DNA of 6,330 nt from an uncultured Bacilli bacterium (GCA_947630415.1 CANRHM010000078.1:1-6330); one strand, 5' to 3'. Positions 1 through 6,221 are shown, numbered from the stretch's first letter. Notes: a model not told the origin generated them from the sequence alone. Translations and numbers: made by a program.

Positions 1-19
1 CTTAATGGATTATTTTAAT

Positions 20-46
20 GAGAAGACCCAGTAGTCTTCTTTTTTT
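20..46 (+). terminator. Intrinsic terminator of the gene upstream of the window
   Basis: A perfect 7-bp stem (AGAAGAC at 21-27 with GTCTTCT at 34-40, loop CCAGTA) runs straight into a T tract at 40-46. There is no matching T tract for the minus strand, so it acts on + strand transcription. It closes an upstream unit whose gene is almost wholly outside the window; a TAA at 16-18 could be its stop, as other genes here have terminators right at the stop, but that cannot be confirmed. Confidence 0.85.
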
Positions 47-60
47 GATCTAAATTTTTG

Positions 61-89
61 CACATAAAGGAAAGGCTTTGCATAGATTA
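61..89 (+). promoter_or_regulatory. Candidate mother-cell sporulation promoter (sigma-K/sigma-E type) for cotE
   Basis: CACA at 61-64 fits the sigma-K -35 pattern (mACm), and GCATAGATTA at 80-89 fits the -10 pattern gCATAnnnTA exactly, with 17 bases between the AC and the CATA. The same -10 also resembles the sigma-E box CATACANT at most positions. No good sigma-A boxes are seen in this gap. Mother-cell expression is the established pattern for cotE in B. subtilis. A weakness is that the predicted start point (about 94-96) lies almost on the ribosome binding site, giving a very short leader. Confidence 0.4.
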
Positions 90-107
90 AACTAGAGGAG
101 GGATAAG

Positions 108-647
108 ATGGCAGTATATAAGGAAATTGTTACGAAAGCGGTCGTTGGCAAAGGAAAGAAAGTATTTACAAATACCGAAAGTGTAAAACCGGAAATTGTA
201 CCTACGGCCATTTTAGGATGTTGGGTCATTAATCATAATTTTCAAGGTGTAAAAAGTGGCGACAAAGTTAAAATCGAAGGTAGTTACGATGTAAATATCT
301 GGTACTCTTGTGAAGACGATACCAAGACTGAAGTGGTAAGACAACATAATACCTATTCCGATATGGTTCAAGTTCGAAGAAGAGTAGAATCGGATACCAA
401 CAACGAAGAAGTCATTGTTCGAAGTCTAAACCAACCAACTTGTACCAAAGTCGAAATCGTTGATGGAGCTATTCAATACACGATTGAAAAAGAATTAGGT
501 ATCGAATTAGTAGGAGACACCAAAGTAAAAATTGCAATCGATGAAAACGAAGACCCTTGGGACGATATTGTTGATAATGAGGAAGACAAAGTAGAAAACG
601 AAATTGATGAACAAGTAAATGAAGATTTTTTACAAGATAAAGCATAA
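108..647 (+). CDS. cotE: Outer spore coat morphogenetic protein, CotE family
   Basis: CotE is the morphogenetic protein that organises assembly of the outer spore coat around the forespore, acting in the mother cell. The 179-residue product has the usual family length (about 180). Family hallmarks are an N-terminus of the form xxYxEIxTKAVxGKG, then ILGxWxINH at 35-43, VKIEGSYDVNIWYS at 54-67 and DTKTEV at 71-76, followed by QPTC at 109-112. The C-terminus from about 145 on is strongly acidic (Asp/Glu-rich), as expected for CotE. It carries three cysteines (38, 68, 112). The start is supported by a strong AGGAGG at 96-101, six bases before the ATG. It is monocistronic: terminators lie on both sides, and the mutS/ricA neighbours found around cotE in B. 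subtilis are not present downstream. Its presence implies a sporulation programme; identification is by remembered family sequence and is confident. Confidence 0.93.
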   Translation: MAVYKEIVTKAVVGKGKKVFTNTESVKPEIVPTAILGCWVINHNFQGVKSGDKVKIEGSYDVNIWYSCEDDTKTEVVRQHNTYSDMVQVRRRVESDTNNEEVIVRSLNQPTCTKVEIVDGAIQYTIEKELGIELVGDTKVKIAIDENEDPWDDIVDNEEDKVENEIDEQVNEDFLQDKA

Positions 648-652
648 TTTTT

Positions 653-691
653 AAAATTACTATTGCGTGGTGTACGGATAGTAATTTTTTT
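653..691 (+). terminator. Intrinsic terminator after cotE
   Basis: An 11-bp perfect stem pairs 653-663 (AAAATTACTAT) with 678-688 (ATAGTAATTTT). The arm is continued inside by a T-G wobble, one bulged base and a CGT/ACG helix (666-668 with 674-676) capped by GGTGT. The T tract covers 685-691. It begins only six bases after the cotE stop and separates cotE from the ribosomal protein unit. Confidence 0.9.
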
Positions 692-721
692 GAAAAAAAA
701 TAATCTGTTAACAAAAAAAGG

Positions 722-750
722 TTGACAAAGGTAAAAACATTGATTATACT
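722..750 (+). promoter_or_regulatory. Strong sigma-A promoter for rpsP-khpA
   Basis: A perfect -35 TTGACA (722-727) and a 5/6 -10 TATACT (745-750) are separated by 17 bp, the optimal spacing. An A-rich stretch (713-719) just upstream could act as an UP element. The expected start of transcription is near 756-758, giving a leader of about 25 bases. Such strength fits a ribosomal protein gene. Confidence 0.88.
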
Positions 751-759
751 AGTACTAGT
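748..759 (+). repeat. 12-bp perfect palindrome over the rpsP -10 box and start point
   Basis: ACTAGTACTAGT is its own reverse complement and is also a direct repeat of ACTAGT. It overlaps the last bases of the -10 box and the predicted transcription start. The symmetry stops at the flanking bases (T747 against T760). It may be an operator, or chance in AT-rich DNA. Confidence 0.6.
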
Positions 760-780
760 TTTAATGAATGGAGGGATATT

Positions 781-1047
781 ATGGCAGTTAAATTAAGACT
801 TACAAGAATGGGAGCAAAGAAAAGACCTACTTATCGTATTGTGGCAAGTGATTCAAGAGCAAAAAGAGATGGCGAATACATCGAATTAGTAGGAACTTAC
901 AATCCTATTCAAGATGAAACTGTAATCAAAGAAGAAGTTGCACTTAAGTGGTTACGCCAAGGTGCTAAACCAAGTGATACCGTTCGTAATTTATTAAGTA
1001 AGCAAGGCATCATGAAGAAATTTGCAGAAGAGAAACAAGGTAAGTAA
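781..1047 (+). CDS. rpsP: 30S ribosomal protein S16
   Basis: S16 is an early-binding component of the small ribosomal subunit that contacts 16S rRNA and stabilises 30S assembly. The 88-residue product has the usual bacterial length, and its N-terminus MAVKLRLTRMGAKKRPTYRI is near-diagnostic for the family. It is followed by the conserved ASDSRAKRDG (22-31), LGxYNP-like VGTYNP (37-42) and ALKWLRQGAKPSDTV (54-68) blocks. The tail is short and basic. The start has GGAGGG at 770-775, five bases upstream. It is first in a two-gene unit with khpA, whose ATG follows one base after the rpsP stop, the pairing seen in many Firmicutes. Downstream rimM and trmD, the usual next genes in Bacillus, are absent because the unit terminates after khpA. 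Confidence 0.98.
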   Translation: MAVKLRLTRMGAKKRPTYRIVASDSRAKRDGEYIELVGTYNPIQDETVIKEEVALKWLRQGAKPSDTVRNLLSKQGIMKKFAEEKQGK

Positions 1048-1048
1048 T

Positions 1049-1297
1049 ATGGATTTAGTAGCACTTACAGAAGAAATTGTTAAAAGTCTAGTAGAAGATC
1101 CTGATACTGTTTCTGTAAAAGAATTTGAATCTGAAAACGAAGATGAATTATTAATTCAAGTTCTAGTACAAGAAAGCGATATGGGAAGAGTTATTGGACG
1201 TGGAGGTAAAGTTGCGAATGCCATCCGTACTTTAGTCCAAGCCAGCAGTTTCTTAAAAGAGAATAAAAAGATCAAAATTAACATTGATAGTTTTTAA
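1049..1297 (+). CDS. khpA: KH-domain RNA-binding protein KhpA (YlqC family)
   Basis: KhpA is a small single-KH-domain RNA-binding protein that, in Streptococcus and related Firmicutes, partners with KhpB (EloR/Jag) and influences cell elongation and division, probably through RNA binding. The product is 82 residues, a typical length. It opens with MDLVALTEEIVKSLVEDPD, and the KH-domain GxxG loop is G50-R-G-G53 inside GRVIGRGGK (46-54), followed by a helix with AIRTLV (58-63). I chose the ATG at 1049 over an in-frame ATG at 1022. The later start gives the usual N-terminus, lies one base past the rpsP stop, and has AAGG at 1037-1040 eight bases upstream, whereas the earlier one would overlap rpsP by 26 bases and add nine residues unlike the family. 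Expression is by the rpsP promoter, probably with translational coupling. Confidence 0.95.
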   Translation: MDLVALTEEIVKSLVEDPDTVSVKEFESENEDELLIQVLVQESDMGRVIGRGGKVANAIRTLVQASSFLKENKKIKINIDSF

Positions 1298-1316
1298 GAG
1301 AGCAATCTCTTTTTTT
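1296..1316 (+). terminator. Intrinsic terminator after khpA, overlapping its stop codon
   Basis: A 6-bp perfect stem, AAGAGA (1296-1301) with TCTCTT (1306-1311), has a GCAA tetraloop of GNRA type and a T run to 1316. The last two bases of the khpA TAA stop form the base of the 5' arm, so a ribosome at the stop codon would cover part of the hairpin. The stem is short and A/T-rich, so termination may be incomplete, leaving possible read-through into uppS. Confidence 0.72.
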
Positions 1317-1351
1317 CTTGACTTAATTGTCAGTTTAAGATGACTATTTTA

Positions 1352-1381
1352 TTTACAAATAGCGAATTTATTTAATATAAT
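1352..1381 (+). promoter_or_regulatory. Sigma-A promoter for uppS-cdsA-rasP
   Basis: TTTACA (1352-1357, 5/6) and a perfect TATAAT (1376-1381) are 18 bp apart. The start point should fall near 1388, only a few bases before the GGGAG ribosome binding site at 1391-1395, so the leader is short (about 16 bases). A 6-bp inverted repeat, CTATTT (1344-1349) and AAATAG (1357-1362), brackets the -35 box. Confidence 0.78.
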
Positions 1382-1403
1382 AGTTTTATAGGGAGTTAAA
1401 AAA

Positions 1404-2111
1404 ATGAAAGATAAAATACCTGGTCATATCGGTATTATTATGGATGGAAATGGAAGATGGGCAACTTCCAGAGGTTATGCTCGTAGTAGAGGACATAAAG
1501 AAGGAGCCGAAGCCTTAAAAAAGATTATTAAGCATGCGAATGAATTGCATCTTCCGTACCTCTCGGTTTTTGCTTTTTCTACCGAAAACTTTAAAAGAGA
1601 AGCCAAAGAAGTCAATTACTTGATGAATCTTTTTGTGCGTCTTTTTAAAAGTGAATTAGATTTTCTAATTGAAGATCAAGTGAAAGTCGTTTTTTCAGGA
1701 AGAAGAGAACCCTTACCTAAAAAAGTATTAGATGCCATGGATATTATCACGAAAAAAACAAAAGATAATAGAGGAATGGTTTTAAATGTGTGCTTGAACT
1801 ACGGTGGAAAAACAGAAATTGTCGATATGGTGAAAAGAATTGCCATGGACGTGGAAAATAAAAAAATAACCATCGATCAGATTGATATTTCGTTAGTAGA
1901 TCACGCTATGTATCAAGATTTACCTCCTTTAGATTTAGTGATTCGAACGAGTGGAGAATACCGTATTAGCAATTTCATGTTGTATCAAGCATCTTATGCC
2001 GAGTTTTATTTTAGCCCTAAATATTTTCCCGATTTTACCCCACGGGATTTAGATATAGCCATCGAGGATTATGGAAAACGAAATCGTCGTTTTGGAGGAA
2101 TAAAGAAATGA
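1404..2111 (+). CDS. uppS: Undecaprenyl diphosphate synthase (cis-prenyltransferase)
   Basis: UppS condenses eight isopentenyl diphosphates onto farnesyl diphosphate to make C55 undecaprenyl diphosphate, precursor of the lipid carrier for peptidoglycan and other wall polymers; it works at the cytoplasmic membrane face. The 235-residue product is slightly short for the family (about 240-255). Visible are PGHIGIIMDGNGRWA (6-20) with the essential Asp14, FAFSTENFKR (56-65), LNYGG (131-135), and RTSGEYRISNF (181-191). The last holds the Arg181, Glu185, Arg187 and Ser189 expected to bind isopentenyl diphosphate; Glu200 and the terminal RRFGG (228-232) follow. Positions often Trp in homologues are Phe63 and Tyr194 here. 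GGGAG lies eight bases before the ATG. It heads a three-gene envelope unit; its TGA overlaps the cdsA ATG (ATGA). Confidence 0.97.
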   Translation: MKDKIPGHIGIIMDGNGRWATSRGYARSRGHKEGAEALKKIIKHANELHLPYLSVFAFSTENFKREAKEVNYLMNLFVRLFKSELDFLIEDQVKVVFSGRREPLPKKVLDAMDIITKKTKDNRGMVLNVCLNYGGKTEIVDMVKRIAMDVENKKITIDQIDISLVDHAMYQDLPPLDLVIRTSGEYRISNFMLYQASYAEFYFSPKYFPDFTPRDLDIAIEDYGKRNRRFGGIKK

Positions 2112-2908
2112 AAAAAAGATTATTAGGAGCCGTTATTTTATTAGGCGTATTACTTCCGATTGTGTTTTTGGGAGGCGTTTACTTTTCGATTGGTGTATCG
2201 GTGATAGCGATTCTAGGAATGTATGAACTCATCAATTTACGCAAAACCAAAAAAAGTATTCCACTTGCTATTGAAATACTAACCTATATTTTAGTGGCTT
2301 ATTTAGTAACGAATCAGTTTGGAACAAATCAATTTGTGATTAAACTGGATTACCGTGTGTTATCGTTTCTCATCTTTGTCTTTTTCTTCCCGGTACTCAT
2401 GATTTCGGACAATGAAAAATATAATTTAAATGATGCTTTCTTTTTGTTTGGTTCTACTTTGTTTTTAGGACTTTCTTGCAATTTGGTAGTGATCATTCGA
2501 AATTATTCTCTATCGTATTTGTTCTATTTGTTGATAGTTACGATGTTAACGGATATCTTTGCATACATTAGTGGAAGTATGGTGGGAAAACATAAACTGT
2601 GCCCTAATATCTCCCCTAATAAGAGTGTTGAAGGTTTAATTGGAGGAACTTTTATGGGCGTTGTTGGGGCTACATTATTTTATGTAACGGTAATTAATCC
2701 AGAAATTTCTCTTCCTACGATTATTCTAGTATCGTTATCCTTATCGTTAATTGGACAGTTAGGCGATTTGGTCTTTTCTTCGATGAAACGCCATTATAAT
2801 AAGAAAGATTTTTCGAATCTGATTCCAGGTCATGGAGGGATTCTTGACCGCTTCGATAGTTTCATCTTTGTATCACTTGCTGCTGTTATCTTTTTACCCA
2901 TGTTATAG
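2108..2908 (+). CDS. cdsA: Phosphatidate cytidylyltransferase (CDP-diglyceride synthase)
   Basis: CdsA is an integral membrane enzyme that converts phosphatidic acid and CTP to CDP-diacylglycerol and pyrophosphate, the branch point for phosphatidylglycerol, cardiolipin and phosphatidylethanolamine. The 266-residue product has the family length and many hydrophobic segments, roughly 5-40, 53-68, 84-100, 110-130, 135-155, 176-196, 200-220 and 251-265. The C-terminal CDS signature is intact: SSMKR (224-228), KKD (232-234), then IPGHGGILDRFD (239-250), preceded by GQLGD (216-220), supplying the acidic metal-binding residues. An upstream conserved block, SPNKSVEG, lies at 169-176. The start overlaps the uppS stop by four bases and has GGAGG at 2094-2098 inside the uppS end, so translation is probably coupled. 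The uppS-cdsA pair is a widely conserved arrangement. Confidence 0.97.
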   Translation: MKKRLLGAVILLGVLLPIVFLGGVYFSIGVSVIAILGMYELINLRKTKKSIPLAIEILTYILVAYLVTNQFGTNQFVIKLDYRVLSFLIFVFFFPVLMISDNEKYNLNDAFFLFGSTLFLGLSCNLVVIIRNYSLSYLFYLLIVTMLTDIFAYISGSMVGKHKLCPNISPNKSVEGLIGGTFMGVVGATLFYVTVINPEISLPTIILVSLSLSLIGQLGDLVFSSMKRHYNKKDFSNLIPGHGGILDRFDSFIFVSLAAVIFLPML

Positions 2909-2917
2909 GAGGAATTT

Positions 2918-3961
2918 ATGTTAACATTACTTTATTTTATATTAATTTTAGGTGTTATCGTTTTAGTCCATGAATTTGGACATTTCATTTTTGCGAAGAT
3001 TTTTGGCATTTATGTTTATGAGTTCTCGATTGGTATGGGGCCTAAACTTTGGGGCCATAAGAAAAAAGGAGGGGAAACCGATTATTCGATTCGTCTCATT
3101 CCGATTGGTGGATATTGTTCTCTAGCAGGAGAGGGGAACGACGAAGATGGAAAACTTCCAAAGGATCGTCTTTTACAATCTAAACCAGCTTGGCAACGTT
3201 TCTTAGTTATGTTCTTTGGAGCAGGAAATAACTTTATCTTAGCCATTCTTTTACTTTTATTTACAGCCATCATTTGGGGAGCACCTTCGACCGTTCCTAA
3301 ACTTACGGGAATCCAAGAGAATATGCCAGCTTATACAGCCGGTCTTGAAGTAGGGGATACCATTTTAAAAATCAATAACGAGGTTACTTCTACCATTGAC
3401 GATGTTTCGATTTACATTCAACTTGCTGATAAAGATAAGCCGCTTGCTTTTGAAGTAAAGAAAAGTGATGGAACGGTTAAAACCATCGATGTAACGCCTA
3501 TCAAAGAGGAAGAACAAGGAACCGAAGTATACCGTATTGGTGTTGAGTTACAACCGGAGATTAGGCACGATATTGGTGCGATTTTTGAATACACGGTTGT
3601 TAAAACAGGAGCTTTATTTAAGCAAATGTTTGTAACGATTGGAGGCTTGTTCACGGGTAAAATTGGGGTATCTCAATTAAGTGGACCGGTAGGAATCTAC
3701 GGTATAGTAGGCGAACAAGCAAAAGCAGGCTTTGAAAACATCTTATACTTGATTGCTCTTTTAAGTATCAATGTAGGATTCATCAACTTACTTCCACTTC
3801 CTGCTTTTGATGGAGGAAGAATTCTTTTCTTAATTATTGAAAAGATTAAAGGAAGTCCAGTTAAACCGGAAACCGAAAACATGATTCATAATATTGGTTT
3901 CTTCTTACTACTTGCCTTAATGCTCTATATTACCTTTAATGATATTTTGAAATTATTCTAA
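2918..3961 (+). CDS. rasP: Site-2 intramembrane zinc metalloprotease, RseP/RasP family
   Basis: This membrane-embedded protease cuts substrates within their transmembrane segments; the B. subtilis member RasP (YluC) releases sigma-W from its anti-sigma factor RsiW and also cleaves FtsL and signal-peptide remnants. The 347-residue product shows the expected order: first membrane helix with the zinc-binding HEFGH (18-22), PIGGY (62-66), a second hydrophobic span (about 93-120) with GAGNNF (101-106), one PDZ domain (about 128-197), SGPVGI (255-260), a hydrophobic span with LLPLPAFDGGR (281-291) supplying the third zinc ligand Asp288, and a final helix (about 327-345). One PDZ domain matches Gram-positive members; E. 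coli RseP has two. It lies nine bases after cdsA, with AGGAGG (2907-2912) overlapping that stop codon. In B. subtilis dxr sits between cdsA and rasP; here it does not. Which substrates it cuts cannot be read here. Confidence 0.96.
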   Translation: MLTLLYFILILGVIVLVHEFGHFIFAKIFGIYVYEFSIGMGPKLWGHKKKGGETDYSIRLIPIGGYCSLAGEGNDEDGKLPKDRLLQSKPAWQRFLVMFFGAGNNFILAILLLLFTAIIWGAPSTVPKLTGIQENMPAYTAGLEVGDTILKINNEVTSTIDDVSIYIQLADKDKPLAFEVKKSDGTVKTIDVTPIKEEEQGTEVYRIGVELQPEIRHDIGAIFEYTVVKTGALFKQMFVTIGGLFTGKIGVSQLSGPVGIYGIVGEQAKAGFENILYLIALLSINVGFINLLPLPAFDGGRILFLIIEKIKGSPVKPETENMIHNIGFFLLLALMLYITFNDILKLF

Positions 3962-3986
3962 AGAAACGTAAAAGTTTCTTTTTTTT
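3960..3986 (+). terminator. Intrinsic terminator after rasP, overlapping its stop codon
   Basis: An 8-bp perfect stem pairs 3960-3967 (AAAGAAAC) with 3974-3981 (GTTTCTTT), loop GTAAAA, followed by T through 3986. The 5' arm begins inside the rasP TAA stop (3959-3961). It ends the uppS-cdsA-rasP unit, and a priA promoter follows at once. Confidence 0.85.
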
Positions 3987-4016
3987 GAAGAAAAATAGGT
4001 GGATTTCGTTTATAAT
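3985..4016 (+). promoter_or_regulatory. Probable sigma-A promoter for priA
   Basis: A perfect -10 TATAAT lies at 4011-4016. The best -35 candidate, TTGAAG (3985-3990), is 20 bp upstream, longer than optimal, and no better box or extended -10 TG is seen, so the promoter looks weak. Transcription would start near 4023, downstream of a GTG at 3999 but upstream of the ATG at 4047, which helps fix the priA start. Confidence 0.5.
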
Positions 4017-4033
4017 AAAAGTAAGAACTCACA

Positions 4034-4038
4034 AGGAG
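4034..4038 (+). promoter_or_regulatory. Ribosome binding site fixing the priA start
   Basis: AGGAG lies eight bases before the ATG at 4047. The alternative in-frame GTG at 3999 has no such site and precedes the predicted transcription start. Confidence 0.85.
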
Positions 4039-4046
4039 ATGGTAGA

Positions 4047-6221
4047 ATGGTAGCCAATGTTTTAGTAGAACTTGCCAATAAAAAAGTAGATCGTACTTTT
4101 GACTATTTAGTGCCATCTTCACTTGTTTCTATGGTTAAAGTAGGTATTAGAGTTATGGTTCCATTCGGCTCTCGTTTTTTAGAAGGATTTGTTCTTGCTT
4201 TAAAAGAGAAAAGCGAAATTGAAAACTTAAAAGAAATCAAAGAAATTATCGATAATGAAGTCGTTTTAAATGAAGAGTTACTAGCGCTTGGAAAAAGAAT
4301 CCAGGAAGAGACTCTTTCCCCTTTAATTAGTTGTTATCAAGTGATGCTTCCTAAAGCTTTAAAAGCAAAAAAAGGACATCACTTAGGTATAAAATACGAA
4401 AGTGTTATCTCGCTTACCCATGAAATAGCCGATTTATCTTGTTACAATGCGTCTCAAAAAGAAATTATTTTGAAACTTCAACAAGAAAAGGAATGTCTAA
4501 AAAAAGACTTAGCTTCTATTTCTACAAGTAGTCTATCAACACTTTTAAAAAAAGGAATCTTAAAAGAAGAGAAAAAAGAGTATTATCGTTTGCAAAAAGA
4601 AGTAGAGAGGAAGGAAAAATATCCTTTAACCCTAGAACAACAAAAAGTAGTCGATGAAGTGTTAGCTTCTAAAAACACCTATACTCCTTATCTTTTACAC
4701 GGTGTTACTGGAAGCGGTAAGACCGAAGTTTATATGGAAATTATCGAAGCTGTCTTAAAAGAAGGAAAGAAGAGTATTGTCTTAGTTCCTGAAATTTCAC
4801 TTACGCCTCAGATGGTAAACCGTTTTCAAGCTCGTTTCGGTAGTATTGTGGCCATTCTTCACAGTAGGTTAAGTGAAGGGGAGAAATACGATGAGTGGCG
4901 TAAAATTGCAAGAGGTGAAGTATCCATTGTCATTGGTGCAAGAAGTGCTATCTTTGCTCCGCTTAGTCCGATTGGTGCTATTATCATCGATGAAGAACAT
5001 ACCCAATCGTACCATCAAGAAAATAGTCCTCGTTATAGTGCTATCGATGTTGCTTTAATAAGAGGAAAGACTAACAGTTGTCCTGTCATTTTAGGAAGTG
5101 CTACCCCTACGTTAGAAAGTTATGCTAGAGCAGAAAGAGGGGTATATCATTTATTAGAACTTCCGCATAGAGTCTTAAACCGGCCTCTTCCAAAGGTTAC
5201 CATTGTCGATTTGAAAGAGACTAGAAAACGAACTAACTCTTATTTTTCAACCACTTTGTTAGATAAGATTCGTCTTCGCCTTGAAAAGAAAGAACAAGTG
5301 ATGCTTCTCTTAAATAGAAGAGGTTATTCTTCATATCTATCTTGTAGCAATTGTGGTCATGTGGTGAAGTGTCCTCATTGTGATATTTCTTTAACCTATC
5401 ATAAAAACAGTAATACGCTTCGTTGTCATTATTGTGGTTATGGTGAAAAAAATATTACTGTTTGTCCTAGTTGTAGAGAAAAAAGTATGTATTCCGTTGG
5501 TTTTGGAACAGAAAAAGTAGAAGAGGAATTAAAAAATTATTTTCCACAGGCTGGAATTGTTCGAATGGATTATGATACGACGAGCCGAAAAGGATCACAT
5601 GAAAAAATTATTGAAGACTTTGCTAGTGGCAAGTATCAGATTTTATTAGGAACCCAAATGATTGCTAAAGGATTAGATTTTCCTAACGTTACTCTAGTAG
5701 GGGTTATCAATGCCGATACAGGACTCAATATTCCAGACTTTCGTAGTAGTGAAAATACTTTTCAACTATTAGACCAAGTCTCAGGAAGAAGTGGAAGAGG
5801 AACTTCTTTAGGAGAAGTTGTTATTCAAACGTTTAACCCCGATCATTATGCAATTCGTTATGCAAAAGAGCATGATTACTTAGGTTTTTATAATGAAGAG
5901 ATGAATATTCGAAAACAACTCAAATATAGTCCTTATTACTACATGACTTTAGTGAAAGTTTCTTCCACCACCGATGGTATAGCCAAAAAAGAAATCGAAA
6001 AAATCTATCGATCTCTTGAACGAAATCTTACATCCAGTATCTTGTTAGGACCTAATCCTAGTCCACTTTACCGAATTAACAACACTTATTATTATCAGAT
6101 TATTATTAAATATAAAAAAGAAGAGAATCTCTATCCCATCCTAGAAAAAGTATTAAATTACTATGAAAGTAATAATCAGGTAAAAGTAATTGTCGATTTT
6201 AATCCAAGAAGTTTTATCTAG
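4047..6221 (+). CDS. priA: Primosomal protein N', replication-restart helicase PriA
   Basis: PriA is a superfamily-2 3'-to-5' DNA helicase that recognises stalled forks and D-loops and starts reloading of the replicative helicase (in Firmicutes with DnaD, DnaB and DnaI). With the ATG at 4047 it has 724 residues, close to E. coli PriA and shorter than the B. subtilis protein. The N-terminal 3'-DNA-end-binding domain (about 1-100) starts VANVLVELANKKVDRTFDYLVP. Then come a winged-helix-like region, Walker A GVTGSGKT (219-226), DEEH (315-318), GSATPT (350-355), an eight-cysteine zinc module (Cys433, 436, 442, 445, 460, 463, 473, 476), GTQMIAKG (535-542), and the arginine-finger motif QVSGRSGRG (577-585). 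A C-terminal domain follows to 724. All catalytic and zinc residues are present. A longer GTG start at 3999 is in frame but rejected on ribosome-binding-site, promoter and N-terminal similarity grounds. It stands alone, without the def-fmt genes that follow priA in B. subtilis. Confidence 0.97.
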   Translation: MVANVLVELANKKVDRTFDYLVPSSLVSMVKVGIRVMVPFGSRFLEGFVLALKEKSEIENLKEIKEIIDNEVVLNEELLALGKRIQEETLSPLISCYQVMLPKALKAKKGHHLGIKYESVISLTHEIADLSCYNASQKEIILKLQQEKECLKKDLASISTSSLSTLLKKGILKEEKKEYYRLQKEVERKEKYPLTLEQQKVVDEVLASKNTYTPYLLHGVTGSGKTEVYMEIIEAVLKEGKKSIVLVPEISLTPQMVNRFQARFGSIVAILHSRLSEGEKYDEWRKIARGEVSIVIGARSAIFAPLSPIGAIIIDEEHTQSYHQENSPRYSAIDVALIRGKTNSCPVILGSATPTLESYARAERGVYHLLELPHRVLNRPLPKVTIVDLKETRKRTNSYFSTTLLDKIRLRLEKKEQVMLLLNRRGYSSYLSCSNCGHVVKCPHCDISLTYHKNSNTLRCHYCGYGEKNITVCPSCREKSMYSVGFGTEKVEEELKNYFPQAGIVRMDYDTTSRKGSHEKIIEDFASGKYQILLGTQMIAKGLDFPNVTLVGVINADTGLNIPDFRSSENTFQLLDQVSGRSGRGTSLGEVVIQTFNPDHYAIRYAKEHDYLGFYNEEMNIRKQLKYSPYYYMTLVKVSSTTDGIAKKEIEKIYRSLERNLTSSILLGPNPSPLYRINNTYYYQIIIKYKKEENLYPILEKVLNYYESNNQVKVIVDFNPRSFI

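Noticed and set aside
1..18. Possible 3' end of an upstream gene (five codons then TAA at 16-18)
   Set aside because: Too short to assign; another frame stops at 32-34. Only the terminator is firm.
469..714. Minus-strand open frame across the cotE end
   Set aside because: Shadow of cotE and its terminator; low-complexity product with no recognisable domain or start signals.
1022..1048. Earlier in-frame ATG for khpA
   Set aside because: It would overlap rpsP, lacks its own ribosome binding site and adds residues not typical of the family.
1318..1350. TTGACT just after the khpA terminator as a second uppS promoter
   Set aside because: No -10 box at a workable distance (nearest TATTTT is about 21 bp away).
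3082..3882. Three short minus-strand open frames inside rasP
   Set aside because: Shadows of a strongly conserved protease gene on the other strand.
3999..4046. GTG start adding 16 residues to PriA
   Set aside because: It lies upstream of the predicted transcription start and has no ribosome binding site, while ATG at 4047 has AGGAG and gives the usual PriA N-terminus.
4873..5058. Short + strand open frame within priA
   Set aside because: Frame-shifted shadow of the helicase core, with Leu-rich nonsense sequence.
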